64,000 bases of DNA from 14-2 sp963628035. GTDB taxonomy: Bacteria > Bacillota > Clostridia > Lachnospirales > Lachnospiraceae. Both the position numbers and the translations under genes were made by a program. Below, one piece after another: positions 1-7,288 of the stretch. The notes beneath the pieces were generated by a model, which saw only the letters and a list, made by a program, of their open reading frames with translations, did not search any database and was not told the DNA's origin. Every line of letters begins with the position of its first letter. Within the stretch, counting starts at the first letter, position 1. The stretch lies in assembly GCA_963628035.1 (NCBI GenBank), contig CAVGED010000122.1, forward strand, positions 1 to 64,000, written 5' to 3'.

Positions 1-157
1 CTAACTCCGACTAAGACGTTCGGGGTGTGGCCCTCACGCCTAAGTCTCCGTAAGGACTGGATTTCATCTCCGCTTCGGGAGACTGTCACTGGCAGTCCCC
101 CGAAGTACTAAGGCATAAAAACGCCTCTGCTAAAAGGTTCGCTTAGAGAAATATCCC
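1..157 (+). repeat. Structured repeat family 1, copy A (3' part; 5' end outside window)
   Basis: The first 80 bases are almost identical to the family 1 copy at 47463-47545, with only isolated substitutions. Copy A then carries an extra hairpin at about 83-112 (CTTCGGG paired with CCCGAAG) that copy B lacks, and the two rejoin at ACGCCTCTGCTAAAAGG. The segment GGGGTGTGGCCCTCACGCC folds on itself, and the 3' end GTTCGCTTAGAGAAA pairs with the 5' arm seen in the other copies. No ORF is conserved between copies, which suggests a non-coding structured element. Function unknown. Confidence 0.7.
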
Positions 158-213
158 ATACGGAGAAGCTGTTCAACAAGAAGCCGTATTCTTTCCCTAC
201 TTTTCAAATAATC

Positions 214-245
214 ACCCGGCAAACTTGCTGGGTATTTATTTTAAA
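214..245 (+). terminator. Rho-independent terminator
   Basis: A nine-base stem ACCCGGCAA/TTGCTGGGT (one G-T pair) with a two-base loop is followed by an AT-rich, T-heavy tract. It would end plus-strand transcription from a gene left of the window, before the convergent acetyltransferase gene. Confidence 0.6.
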
Positions 246-262
246 AAAGTAAATCACTAATA

Positions 263-278
263 TATTTCACGTGAAACA
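263..278. promoter_or_regulatory. parS: parS-like ParB binding site, one mismatch
   Basis: The sequence TATTTCACGTGAAACA differs by one base from the parS consensus TGTTTCACGTGAAACA bound by ParB/Spo0J. It lies immediately downstream of the GNAT stop codon. Two perfect copies follow within 800 bases, so it is probably part of the same centromere cluster. Confidence 0.8.
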
Positions 279-718
279 TTACAATGCTTTTATATAAAGT
301 CTCATATTTCTACCTTGCCTATTAAAATAATTTCTATCCAATTCAAAACCCAACTTTTCATGAAGAATAATACTTGCTATATTATTTTCATCAACACTGG
401 CAACAGCTATTGTATAGCCTCTATCTTTAGCATACTCCAATGCCTTTGTTTCAGCAGAGAATCCAAAACCTCTATTTTGAAATTGTTCCTTGATTGCAGG
501 CCCACAACTAATAATATGTTCTGAATGCGCATACAAATTCATAAATCCGATCACAGTATCATTCTCATATGCAACTAGAAATTCAAAGTATGACTTATCA
601 TGGATCTTATTTATGCTTTCGTTTATCATGTTTTGTTTTTTTCAAATGACATAGCATCATATGATGTGCCATCTAAATCATTTATATTATTATAAGTTAT
701 AGGTTTTAAATATAACAT
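279..718 (-). pseudogene. GNAT family N-acetyltransferase, frameshifted
   Basis: The 116-residue frame starting at 629 has the GNAT acetyl-CoA loop (QNRGFG, about residues 51-56) and the late NNIAS-HEKLGF motif, but lacks the family's first strand and helix. Those residues lie just upstream in another frame: an ATG at 718, preceded by AGGAAA at 725-730, opens a 30-codon frame (MLYLKPITYNN...) ending in TGA at 626-628. The two frames meet at a run of seven A residues (minus strand). One extra A would join them into a normal 147-residue GNAT. The break could be a real mutation, slippage in the run, or a sequencing error. Substrate unknown. The second frame's ATG overlaps the first stop (ATGA), so coupled translation of two pieces is also possible. 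Confidence 0.75.
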
Positions 719-788
719 TTATTGTTTCCTCTTATCTTTATATTTTGCAGATATGATTATAACGTCTATTTTAAAGCAGAAATATTAA

Positions 789-804
789 TGTTTCACGTGA
801 AACA
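789..804. promoter_or_regulatory. parS: parS site, perfect consensus
   Basis: TGTTTCACGTGAAACA is an exact 16-base palindromic match to the ParB/Spo0J recognition site that nucleates the partition complex near the origin. It lies in non-coding DNA between the GNAT gene and a repeat cluster, about 9.7 kb from dnaA, where parS sites are expected. parA/parB themselves are not in the window; they may lie to the left. Confidence 0.95.
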
Positions 805-811
805 TTTTGTT

Positions 812-878
812 GGGCGCCTCTCCGAATGGAATATTTTTCACGCGAACTGGAGGCAACACTTCGATGAACTAATCCCTA
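812..878 (+). repeat. Structured repeat family 1, 5' fragment
   Basis: This stretch matches the 5' part of the copy at about 47403-47470, including CGCGAACTGGAGGCAAC and CGATGAACTAATCCCTA, and then stops in an A/T tract. Its arm GGAATATTTTTCACGCGAAC is complementary, with mismatches, to the 3' arm of copy A (137-157). It is therefore the left half of the same element, either a deletion remnant or a split copy. Confidence 0.65.
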
Positions 879-897
879 TTTTTTAAATAAATAACCT

Positions 898-1024
898 GGA
901 GAGTCTGTCGATAAGTGCAGGTGTGACTTTTGTGAGCCATACAGGAACTTGCTTTTCGGATTATGGAGGCTTAGTTCCTGTAGGCGAAGCATTTGGAGTA
1001 CCAGCACTTACCGCCAGACTCACC
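898..1024 (+). repeat. Structured repeat family 2, copy A (long imperfect hairpin)
   Basis: The two ends pair (AGTCTG..ATAAGTGC with GCACTTA..CAGACT), and an inner perfect stem TACAGGAACT/AGTTCCTGTA closes a loop of about 20 bases. The outer and inner stems and the segment AGCATTTGGAG recur in the copy at 47639-47890, which has a much longer apical region. There is no coding potential. It lies between two perfect parS sites. Confidence 0.7.
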
Positions 1025-1055
1025 GATGTATATTTTAAAAATAGGAATACTAATA

Positions 1056-1071
1056 TGTTTCACGTGAAACA
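1056..1071. promoter_or_regulatory. parS: parS site, perfect consensus
   Basis: A second exact TGTTTCACGTGAAACA palindrome, 267 bases from the previous one, in non-coding DNA just downstream (minus-strand sense) of the coiled-coil gene. Clustered origin-proximal sites are typical of Firmicutes ParB centromeres. Confidence 0.95.
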
Positions 1072-1114
1072 TTTTTATATTTTAAACCATGCAACATAAC
1101 TGCAATGACTTTAA

Positions 1115-1591
1115 CTACAATGACTTTATAATTTCCTGCAACTCCAACTTACACCTCTTTGGATCCACATCCATCAGATTAATGCAAAATTTCATTTTAC
1201 GTATCAAACTATTTCGTGTTTTATCTCTATCTGCTTTTTCAGTAGTATCCAATTGTATTCTATTATCTTCATCATTTTTCACTTCTTCAATAATAACAGA
1301 AAGTTCATCCAACTTTTGATCAATATGTTCTATCTCCTCTTTTTTTCGGGCAGATATTTCTTTTAGCTGCTTTTGCTTTTCCTTTAATTCTTTTAACTTT
1401 ATCAAATTATTCTTGGTATTGTAGCTCTGTGGCAAAAAGGATTCATAATTATTGTCTTCAGAAGCTTCTACAAATCGAATATATTCCTCATTTTCTTTTA
1501 TCGACACTTCATTATTTTGAAATGACTTCATCAAATCTATTTTATTTTCCATCAACTCCTGTTCGTAGTTTAATAAAAATTGTTTAATCAT
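1115..1591 (-). CDS. Small coiled-coil protein resembling a DegS-type kinase dimerisation segment
   Basis: This 158-residue charged protein has no signal peptide or membrane segment. It is helical, with a strong Lys/Glu-rich coiled coil at about residues 60-110. The last 30 residues (KFCINLMDVDPKRCKLELQ) resemble the helix after the phospho-acceptor helix of DegS-like histidine kinases, but there is no ATPase domain and no convincing phospho-acceptor histidine. The start is supported by AAGGAG 8-10 bases upstream. It stands alone among parS sites and repeats. I do not recognise a named family; a chromosome-organisation role would be a guess from position only. Confidence 0.6.
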   Translation of the reverse strand: MIKQFLLNYEQELMENKIDLMKSFQNNEVSIKENEEYIRFVEASEDNNYESFLPQSYNTKNNLIKLKELKEKQKQLKEISARKKEEIEHIDQKLDELSVIIEEVKNDEDNRIQLDTTEKADRDKTRNSLIRKMKFCINLMDVDPKRCKLELQEIIKSL

Positions 1592-1651
1592 CTTTTCTCC
1601 TTTTTAGAACATACGTTCGTGTTTTATATATTTATCTTTTCTTGTTAGTTA

Positions 1652-1687
1652 TAGTTCAACACGCGCCATTCGGTCTGGCTGAATTTT
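1652..1687 (+). repeat. Structured repeat family 3, internally deleted mini copy
   Basis: AGTTCAACACGCGCCATTCG runs directly into GGTCTGGCTGAATT. The two ends of the family 3 element are joined without its middle, immediately upstream of a longer copy. Confidence 0.6.
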
Positions 1688-1698
1688 TTTAAAAGTAA

Positions 1699-1809
1699 CT
1701 GTTCAGCACGCGCCATTCGCAAAAACGTACCTTCGGCACTCCCCACTGCTTTCGCAGTTCCTTTTGCTCATGATCGGGTGTCTCCGCTCCGCTTCGGTCT
1801 GGCTGAACT
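1699..1809 (+). repeat. Structured repeat family 3, copy at 1.7 kb
   Basis: The copy is bounded by CTGTTCAG and CTGAAC, with internal ACGCGCCATTCGCAAA, a CTGC-TTTCG-CAG hairpin, CTTTTGCTCATGATCGGG and CGGTCTGGCTGAAC. All of these recur at 20546-20708 and 47901-48060. It lacks the second internal arm (CGTGCAAGCACG hairpin) of the full copies. Non-coding. Confidence 0.8.
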
Positions 1810-1830
1810 AAAAAAAAGTTTACTTTTCAT

Positions 1831-1859
1831 TTGTATATCTTCCCCTTTTCGTCTATAAT
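1831..1859 (+). promoter_or_regulatory. Sigma-A promoter of the alpha/beta hydrolase-like gene
   Basis: TTGTAT (1831-1836) and TATAAT (1854-1859) are separated by 17 bases. The predicted start falls inside the dyad at 1861-1894, so a repressor bound there would block initiation. Confidence 0.7.
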
Positions 1860-1860
1860 G

Positions 1861-1894
1861 TATAGTATAAACTGCTAAGGTAGTTTATACTATA
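1861..1894. promoter_or_regulatory. Perfect 13-base inverted repeat at the transcription start, putative operator
   Basis: TATAGTATAAACT and AGTTTATACTATA are exact reverse complements separated by eight bases, starting two bases after the -10 hexamer. The position fits a repressor operator, or a hairpin at the extreme 5' end of the mRNA. No regulator gene is adjacent. Confidence 0.65.
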
Positions 1895-1901
1895 ACGAGC
1901 A

Positions 1902-1966
1902 AAATGCGTAGCATTTCGCGAGTCTTATTAGCGAATGAAATGCGTAGCATTTCGTGAGTCTTGTTA
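1902..1966 (+). repeat. Tandem direct repeat, two units of about 36 bases
   Basis: AAATGCGTAGCATTTCG followed by a GAGTCTT-TTA tail occurs at 1902 and again at 1938, each unit holding a six-base AAATGC/GCATTT hairpin. The repeat lies in the leader of the hydrolase-like gene, between the dyad and the start codon. Confidence 0.75.
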
Positions 1967-2023
1967 ATAAACGCCTACTACGTCTGTAAAGCAGACATTC
2001 CACACACGAAAGGGGTTACCAAA

Positions 2024-2968
2024 ATGAAAAAACACATCCGTAATTTTGTAATTTTAACCACATTCACAACTGCCAGCATATATGCCATTAACAAATTCAT
2101 AAGTATCTCCAGCACTTTGAAAAACCTGCTGAAGACAGATCATGGGCATTTCTATGATTGGAAATATGGCAACATATTTTATTCCAAATCAGGAAAGGGT
2201 TCCCCTGTTCTTCTTGTCCATGATTTAGATCCGGCTTCCTCCTCAGTCGAATGGGAGAAGATCTATAAGTCTCTCTCCAAGAAGCATACCGTCTACACCA
2301 TTGACCTGATTGGATGCGGAAGAAGCAGCAAGCCAAACCTTACCTACACGAATTACTTGTATGTACAGCTTCTCACTGATTTTATTAACAATATCATCCG
2401 CGAGAAAGCAACTGTTATTTCCACTGGCGCATCCGGTTCATTCACAGTTATGGCCTGCAATATGAACCCGGAATGTTTTGACAAGATCATCCTCATCAAT
2501 CCTGAGAATTTGAACGATCTGATGGAAACGCCGGACAAGAGGAAGAACGCTTTGAAGTGTCTGATCGACCTTCCTATTATCGGAACCTTCCTTTACAATC
2601 TGTTGTATTGCGCCGTTGGGATAGAGAAAATTTTTTCAAATAAATACTATTACAAGAGCCATCTGGCCTCCAGCAAAATCATGGATTCCTATTATGAGTC
2701 AGCTCATCTTGATAATAGTAAAGGGAAATACCTTCTCTCCAGTATTGTTAGCAGCTATACAAATATAAATATTGTGCATGCGCTGGAAAAGATCAAAAAC
2801 AATATCTATATTATTTGCAGCAAAGAAAACGAAGCTTCCCGATATATCATGGAATCCTACAGCCAACACAATCCATCCATAGAGGCAAGCTATGTTGAGA
2901 ATTCCAGATATCTTCCCCAGATGGAGGCTCCGGAGAAGCTGCTAGAACGTCTGGGAGAATTTATATAA
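2024..2968 (+). CDS. Membrane-anchored alpha/beta hydrolase-fold protein, probable loss of catalytic His
   Basis: The 314-residue protein starts at the ATG at 2024 (AAAGGGG upstream), not at the longer frame's start at 1961, which would run through the direct repeats. An N-terminal hydrophobic segment (about residues 7-24) predicts a membrane anchor with the hydrolase fold outside. Fold marks are the oxyanion-region LLVHDLD, the DLIGCGRSSKP loop and the nucleophile elbow STGASGS (small-x-Ser-x-small). In the usual C-terminal GHxPxxExPE segment this protein reads SRYLPQMEAPE, so the catalytic His position is Tyr. It may be a non-catalytic or altered-mechanism member. It faces rsmG convergently. 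Substrate unknown. Confidence 0.8.
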   Translation: MKKHIRNFVILTTFTTASIYAINKFISISSTLKNLLKTDHGHFYDWKYGNIFYSKSGKGSPVLLVHDLDPASSSVEWEKIYKSLSKKHTVYTIDLIGCGRSSKPNLTYTNYLYVQLLTDFINNIIREKATVISTGASGSFTVMACNMNPECFDKIILINPENLNDLMETPDKRKNALKCLIDLPIIGTFLYNLLYCAVGIEKIFSNKYYYKSHLASSKIMDSYYESAHLDNSKGKYLLSSIVSSYTNINIVHALEKIKNNIYIICSKENEASRYIMESYSQHNPSIEASYVENSRYLPQMEAPEKLLERLGEFI

Positions 2969-3030
2969 AAGCCCTCGGATTGCTCCATGCTTCGCATTCT
3001 ATTTCTATCCATGGAGACTGAGCTTTTATA
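2967..3030. terminator. Bidirectional terminator between convergent genes
   Basis: An interrupted stem (AAAAGC..CTCCATG with CATGGAG..GCTTTT) lies between the hydrolase-like gene and rsmG. Each arm ends in a T-run in its own direction, so it can serve both transcripts. Confidence 0.5.
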
Positions 3031-3042
3031 GTAATTTATTCT

Positions 3043-3777
3043 TTATCGTATCGGTTCCCTGGAAGGCGTGCCTGCCTTCCGGGGATAAGCCTTCGGCGTT
3101 GACTTCACCTTATCGATTACCACAAGTGACCGTGCCATCTCTGTGTTCGGTAACTGAAATTTTGTAACCTCCCTCAGCTTTCCTCCAAGAACTTTGATTG
3201 CCTTATCTGCCTGCTTCAACTCCTCCTCAATTTCACCGGATTTGTAAGAGATAAAGGAACCGCCTTTCTTTACAAAGGGAATACAGTATTCACTCAAGGA
3301 TGCCAGATTCGCAACTGCCCTGGACACACACAGATCGAAATTATCCCGGTATTCTGCCCTTCTTCCCATTTCTTCTGCTCTGCCATGAACTGCATGAATC
3401 TCCTTAAGTTCCAGCTTCATGATCACTTCATCTAAAAATCCAATCCGTTTATTCAACGAATCCATCAACACAATATTCAGTTTCGGGAAAGCGATCTTTA
3501 AAGGAATTCCCGGAAAGCCGGCGCCTGTTCCAAGATCCAGAACTGTCTTTTTTCCACTTAAGGATACTGCTTTCACAAGGCTCAGACTATCCAGAAAATG
3601 TTTTTCCACAACATCCTCATATTCCGTGATAGCTGTGAGATTCATTACTTTATTCTTTTCCACCAGCATCTCGTAATAGAGAAGAAATGCCTGCAGCTGC
3701 TCATCCGTCAACACAATCTGAAGTTCCTTAAGACCGTCCAGAAAACGAGTTAAATCATATTTTTTTAAATCTGTCAC
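3043..3777 (-). CDS. rsmG: 16S rRNA (guanine527-N7)-methyltransferase RsmG
   Basis: RsmG uses SAM to methylate N7 of G527 in 16S rRNA. The 244-residue protein has the family's NLTAI (about 46-50) and HFLDS (60-64) segments, the SAM-binding motif VLDLGTGAGFPG (79-90) and a later SRAVANL block. The start is a GTG whose TG overlaps the mnmG stop (GTGA), with GGAGG about nine bases upstream inside mnmG, so translation is probably coupled to mnmG. The C-terminal TPKAYPRKAGTPSREPI segment is the usual RsmG ending. It is the last gene of the rpmH-rsmG block. Loss of this enzyme is a known route to low-level streptomycin resistance; the gene here looks intact. Confidence 0.97.
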   Translation of the reverse strand: MTDLKKYDLTRFLDGLKELQIVLTDEQLQAFLLYYEMLVEKNKVMNLTAITEYEDVVEKHFLDSLSLVKAVSLSGKKTVLDLGTGAGFPGIPLKIAFPKLNIVLMDSLNKRIGFLDEVIMKLELKEIHAVHGRAEEMGRRAEYRDNFDLCVSRAVANLASLSEYCIPFVKKGGSFISYKSGEIEEELKQADKAIKVLGGKLREVTKFQLPNTEMARSLVVIDKVKSTPKAYPRKAGTPSREPIR

Positions 3778-5660
3778 CGCTTATTCCTCCAATATGTTTC
3801 CAGATAGATCAACAGCACCGAAATATCCGCCGGAGATACGCCTGCAATCCTGGAAGCCTGTCCCACCGAATGAGGCTGATACAGATTCAGCTTTTGCTTC
3901 GCCTCGATTCGAAGACTGCCTACCTGATCATAGTCGAAGTTTTCCGGCAGCTTCTTGTTCTCCAGCTTCTTAAATTGTTCCACCTGCTTGATCTGACGCT
4001 TTATATATCCGTCATACTTTGCATGGATATTTACCTGTTCAATAACATCGTACCGTAAGGCCGGACGATCCGGATCCAGTTCAGCCACATCTTCATAACA
4101 GAGCTCCGGCCTGCGGATGAGCTCCGCTAAGGTAGTACCGGTGGTCAATGGGGTACTTCCCTTTTCTTGAAGAAACTTCTGTACCTTCTCGTTTGCACCG
4201 ATATTAACCTGCTCGATACGTTCCACTTCTTCCCGGATCAACCGTTCTTTTTCCACAACCAGATCATATCTCTCCTGAGATATCAACCCAACTTCATACC
4301 CTTTCCGGGTAAGACGCAGATCCGCATTATCCTGACGCAGCAGCAGACGGTACTCTGCTCTGGAGGTCATCATGCGGTATGGTTCCTTATTCTCCTTCGT
4401 CACAAGATCGTCGATGAGTACACCGATATAACTCTCCGATCGATCAAGGATCAAGGGTTCCTTTCCCTTCACATACATGGCAGCGTTGATTCCTGCCACC
4501 AATCCCTGCCCGGCAGCTTCCTCATAACCGGAGCTTCCATTGAATTGTCCTCCGGAAAAAAGTCCACGGATTGATTTGAATTCCAGAGACGACCGCAACT
4601 GTCGTGGATCAATGCAATCATATTCAATGGCATAAGCATTCCGAACAATTTTCGCATGCTCTAACCCCGGAACTGTATGATACATCTCGTACTGAACATC
4701 CTCTGGAAGAGAGCTGGACATTCCTCCCACATACATCTCATTTGTATATAGGCCTTCCGGTTCGATAAATACCTGGTGACGGTCACGCTCCGCGAATTTT
4801 ACCACCTTGTCCTCAATGGACGGACAATACCGCGGTCCGGTTCCCTCGATCATCCCGGAAAACAAGGGTGAACGATCCAGATTATTGCGAATGATCTCAT
4901 GGGTTTTCTCATTTGTATAGGTAAGCCAACAGGATACCTGCTCCTTCTGCACCTCTTCCGGGTCTGTGGTAAACGAGAATGGTACTACCCGTTCGTCGCC
5001 GAATTGTTCCTCCATCTTGGAGAAATCAATACTTCTTCCATCAATTCTGGCAGGTGTCCCCGTCTTAAAACGAAGAAGCTCTATCCCATGCTCCCGCAGG
5101 GAATCGCTGAGGTGATTCGCCGACTGCAGTCCATTTGGCCCCGTATGATTCACCACATCTCCATACAGGCACCTGGACTTCAGATATGTCCCGGTGCAGA
5201 TTACTACAGCCTTGCTGTAATATGTACCGCCGGAAAATGTCTTTACACCTCGTATAACTCCATCCTCCACGATAATATCTGTTACCTCCGCCTGGCGGAT
5301 TGTAAGATGATCCGTATTCTGCAGTGTCATCCGCATGTGGCGGCTGTACTCTGCCTTATCTGCCTGTGCTCTGAGTGAATGCACAGCAGGACCTCTTGAT
5401 TGGTTCAGCATCTTCGACTGGATGAAGGTCTTGTCAATATTGATTCCCATCTGTCCGCCCAGGGCATCCACTTCCCGCACGATATGTCCCTTGGAACTTC
5501 CTCCTATATTGGGATTGCAAGGCATCATGGCAATACTCTCGATACTCACCGTAAAAATAATCGTATTAAGACCCAGCCGTGCACAGGCCAGAGCCGCCTC
5601 GCACCCGGCATGTCCCGCACCTATCACACAAACATCATAATTTTCTATAATCGAAGGCAT
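3774..5660 (-). CDS. mnmG: tRNA uridine-5-carboxymethylaminomethyl modification enzyme MnmG (GidA)
   Basis: This FAD enzyme works with MnmE to install the carboxymethylaminomethyl group on U34 of tRNAs. The protein is 628 residues, the family norm, if started at ATG 5660, which has AGAGG seven bases upstream; the in-frame ATG at 5678 has no ribosome binding site. The dinucleotide-binding motif GAGHAGCEAA is at residues 14-23. The family blocks CNPNIGG, KTGTPAR, GLFSGGQFNG and a C-terminal helical domain ending in AGVSPADISVLL are all present. It sits just downstream of mnmE, its partner. Confidence 0.98.
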   Translation of the reverse strand: MPSIIENYDVCVIGAGHAGCEAALACARLGLNTIIFTVSIESIAMMPCNPNIGGSSKGHIVREVDALGGQMGINIDKTFIQSKMLNQSRGPAVHSLRAQADKAEYSRHMRMTLQNTDHLTIRQAEVTDIIVEDGVIRGVKTFSGGTYYSKAVVICTGTYLKSRCLYGDVVNHTGPNGLQSANHLSDSLREHGIELLRFKTGTPARIDGRSIDFSKMEEQFGDERVVPFSFTTDPEEVQKEQVSCWLTYTNEKTHEIIRNNLDRSPLFSGMIEGTGPRYCPSIEDKVVKFAERDRHQVFIEPEGLYTNEMYVGGMSSSLPEDVQYEMYHTVPGLEHAKIVRNAYAIEYDCIDPRQLRSSLEFKSIRGLFSGGQFNGSSGYEEAAGQGLVAGINAAMYVKGKEPLILDRSESYIGVLIDDLVTKENKEPYRMMTSRAEYRLLLRQDNADLRLTRKGYEVGLISQERYDLVVEKERLIREEVERIEQVNIGANEKVQKFLQEKGSTPLTTGTTLAELIRRPELCYEDVAELDPDRPALRYDVIEQVNIHAKYDGYIKRQIKQVEQFKKLENKKLPENFDYDQVGSLRIEAKQKLNLYQPHSVGQASRIAGVSPADISVLLIYLETYWRNKR

Positions 5661-5727
5661 TTTTTTATCCTCTTTCATAAAAAAATTTTACAGTTAAATT
5701 ATAACTTTCTTTCAAAAATCCCATTTT

Positions 5728-7191
5728 TTACTTTCCGGTACAGAATTTAGAGAAAATCTCATTTACAAGATTCTCTCCTACTGCTTCCCCGATAATACTA
5801 CCCAACTCTTCATAAGCATTCATCAGATCAATGGAATAGAAGTCCTCCGGCATTCCCATTCGGATACTCTCCTCCACCATATGAAAACTCTTTAAAGCTT
5901 CCTTTAGAGCTGTCTTCTGACGCACATTTGTGATATAAACCTCTTCATTAAAGGAAATGTCACCCTGAAAAAACATCTCCTTTATGGTATCTTCCAACAG
6001 ATCCAGTCCTGATCCATCCTTCGCAGATATCGGTATGATAAAATCACCGATACCTTCTCTCTTCCATTCTTCCGATACTTCGCCACCGACATTATTGGAA
6101 CGATCCGCCTCCTTCAACGACTTCTCTCGTTCCTCCAATACTTCTCTGCTGACACGGGACGGAAGATCCGACTTATTCAATAAAACAATGGTTTTCTTTC
6201 CCCTGATCAACTCCATGATCCCCATATCATTTTCATCCAGTTCTATGGAAGAATCCACAACATAGATGATCAAATCGGCACGGGAGAGATACTCCTTCGC
6301 CCGATCGACACCAATCTTCTCCACTTCATCCAGTGTCTTACGGATACCCGCAGTATCTACAACATTCAAGGTTATTCCATCCAGATTGATCTGCTCTTCA
6401 AGAATATCCCTAGTGGTACCGGCAATATCTGTCACAATCGCTCGCTCTCTCCCCAACAGAAGATTCATGAGAGATGATTTTCCGGCATTCGGCTTTCCAA
6501 CGATCACCGTGCGGATTCCCTCTTTTAATAATTCACCGTTTTCTGAAGATTTTAATAACTTATCCACATTTGATGCTATATCTTCTATGGTTATCAACAG
6601 ACTTTCCGCATATCCATCCAAACTGATATGTTCCGGGTCATCCAGGGCAGACTCTATAAATGCAATCTCATGAAGTACCTTTCCTCTTATCTCTCTTATC
6701 TTATCACGGACAGCTCCCTGCAGTTGATGAACGGAGGATTCCAAAGCAAAATCATTTCTGGCTTCTATCACATCCATCACAGACTCCGCCTGAGACAGAT
6801 CGATTCGCCCATTCAAGAAAGCTCGTTTCGTAAACTCCCCCGGCTCTGCTGGCCTGGCGCCATACTTAATCACCGTCTCCAGGATACGCTTCATCATCAA
6901 CATTCCGCCGTGACAGTCAATCTCCACCGTATCCTCCGCCGTATAACTGCGCGGTCCACGCATGATCAACACCAGTACCTCATCAATCACTCGTTCTCCA
7001 TCACAAATAAACCCATAATGGACCGTGTGACTCTCTGCCTGGGATAAATTCTTTTGTTCAAGCTTATTCCTATTCTTTTTTCTGAATATCCTGTCAATAA
7101 CAGTGAAAGCCTCGCTTCCGCTGATTCGGATGATTCCTATCCCGGAATTCGTCATCCCTGTAGCAATCGCTGCAATCGTGTCCGTCCTCAT
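5728..7191 (-). CDS. mnmE: tRNA modification GTPase MnmE (TrmE)
   Basis: MnmE is the GTPase partner of MnmG in U34 modification. The 487-residue protein has the N-terminal tetrahydrofolate-binding domain (MRTDTIAAIATGM), a helical domain, an inserted G domain with G1 GKPNAGKSSL, G3 DTAGI and G4 NKSD, and the C-terminal CTGK (Cys 484) required for modification. It is about 30 residues longer than typical because of a charged insert after NKSD (EEREKSLKEADRSNN region). The start has GAGGG 6-7 bases upstream. A 13-base inverted repeat separates it from jag. Confidence 0.97.
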   Translation of the reverse strand: MRTDTIAAIATGMTNSGIGIIRISGSEAFTVIDRIFRKKNRNKLEQKNLSQAESHTVHYGFICDGERVIDEVLVLIMRGPRSYTAEDTVEIDCHGGMLMMKRILETVIKYGARPAEPGEFTKRAFLNGRIDLSQAESVMDVIEARNDFALESSVHQLQGAVRDKIREIRGKVLHEIAFIESALDDPEHISLDGYAESLLITIEDIASNVDKLLKSSENGELLKEGIRTVIVGKPNAGKSSLMNLLLGRERAIVTDIAGTTRDILEEQINLDGITLNVVDTAGIRKTLDEVEKIGVDRAKEYLSRADLIIYVVDSSIELDENDMGIMELIRGKKTIVLLNKSDLPSRVSREVLEEREKSLKEADRSNNVGGEVSEEWKREGIGDFIIPISAKDGSGLDLLEDTIKEMFFQGDISFNEEVYITNVRQKTALKEALKSFHMVEESIRMGMPEDFYSIDLMNAYEELGSIIGEAVGENLVNEIFSKFCTGK

Positions 7192-7207
7192 TTATTTCCC
7201 TCATAAG

Positions 7208-7260
7208 AATCAGCCGGTAAATTCCGAAGTACACGGTGCATCGAAACTTACCGGCTGATT
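7208..7260 (-). other. Perfect 13-base stem-loop between jag and mnmE
   Basis: AATCAGCCGGTAA (7208-7220) and TTACCGGCTGATT (7248-7260) pair perfectly around a 27-base loop. In the minus-strand transcript it follows jag and precedes the mnmE ribosome binding site. The T-tract is too weak for a confident terminator; it may be an attenuator or an mRNA-processing or stability hairpin. Confidence 0.55.
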
Positions 7261-7288
7261 TTCCAGCATTTGCTTAATCAATTTTCAA

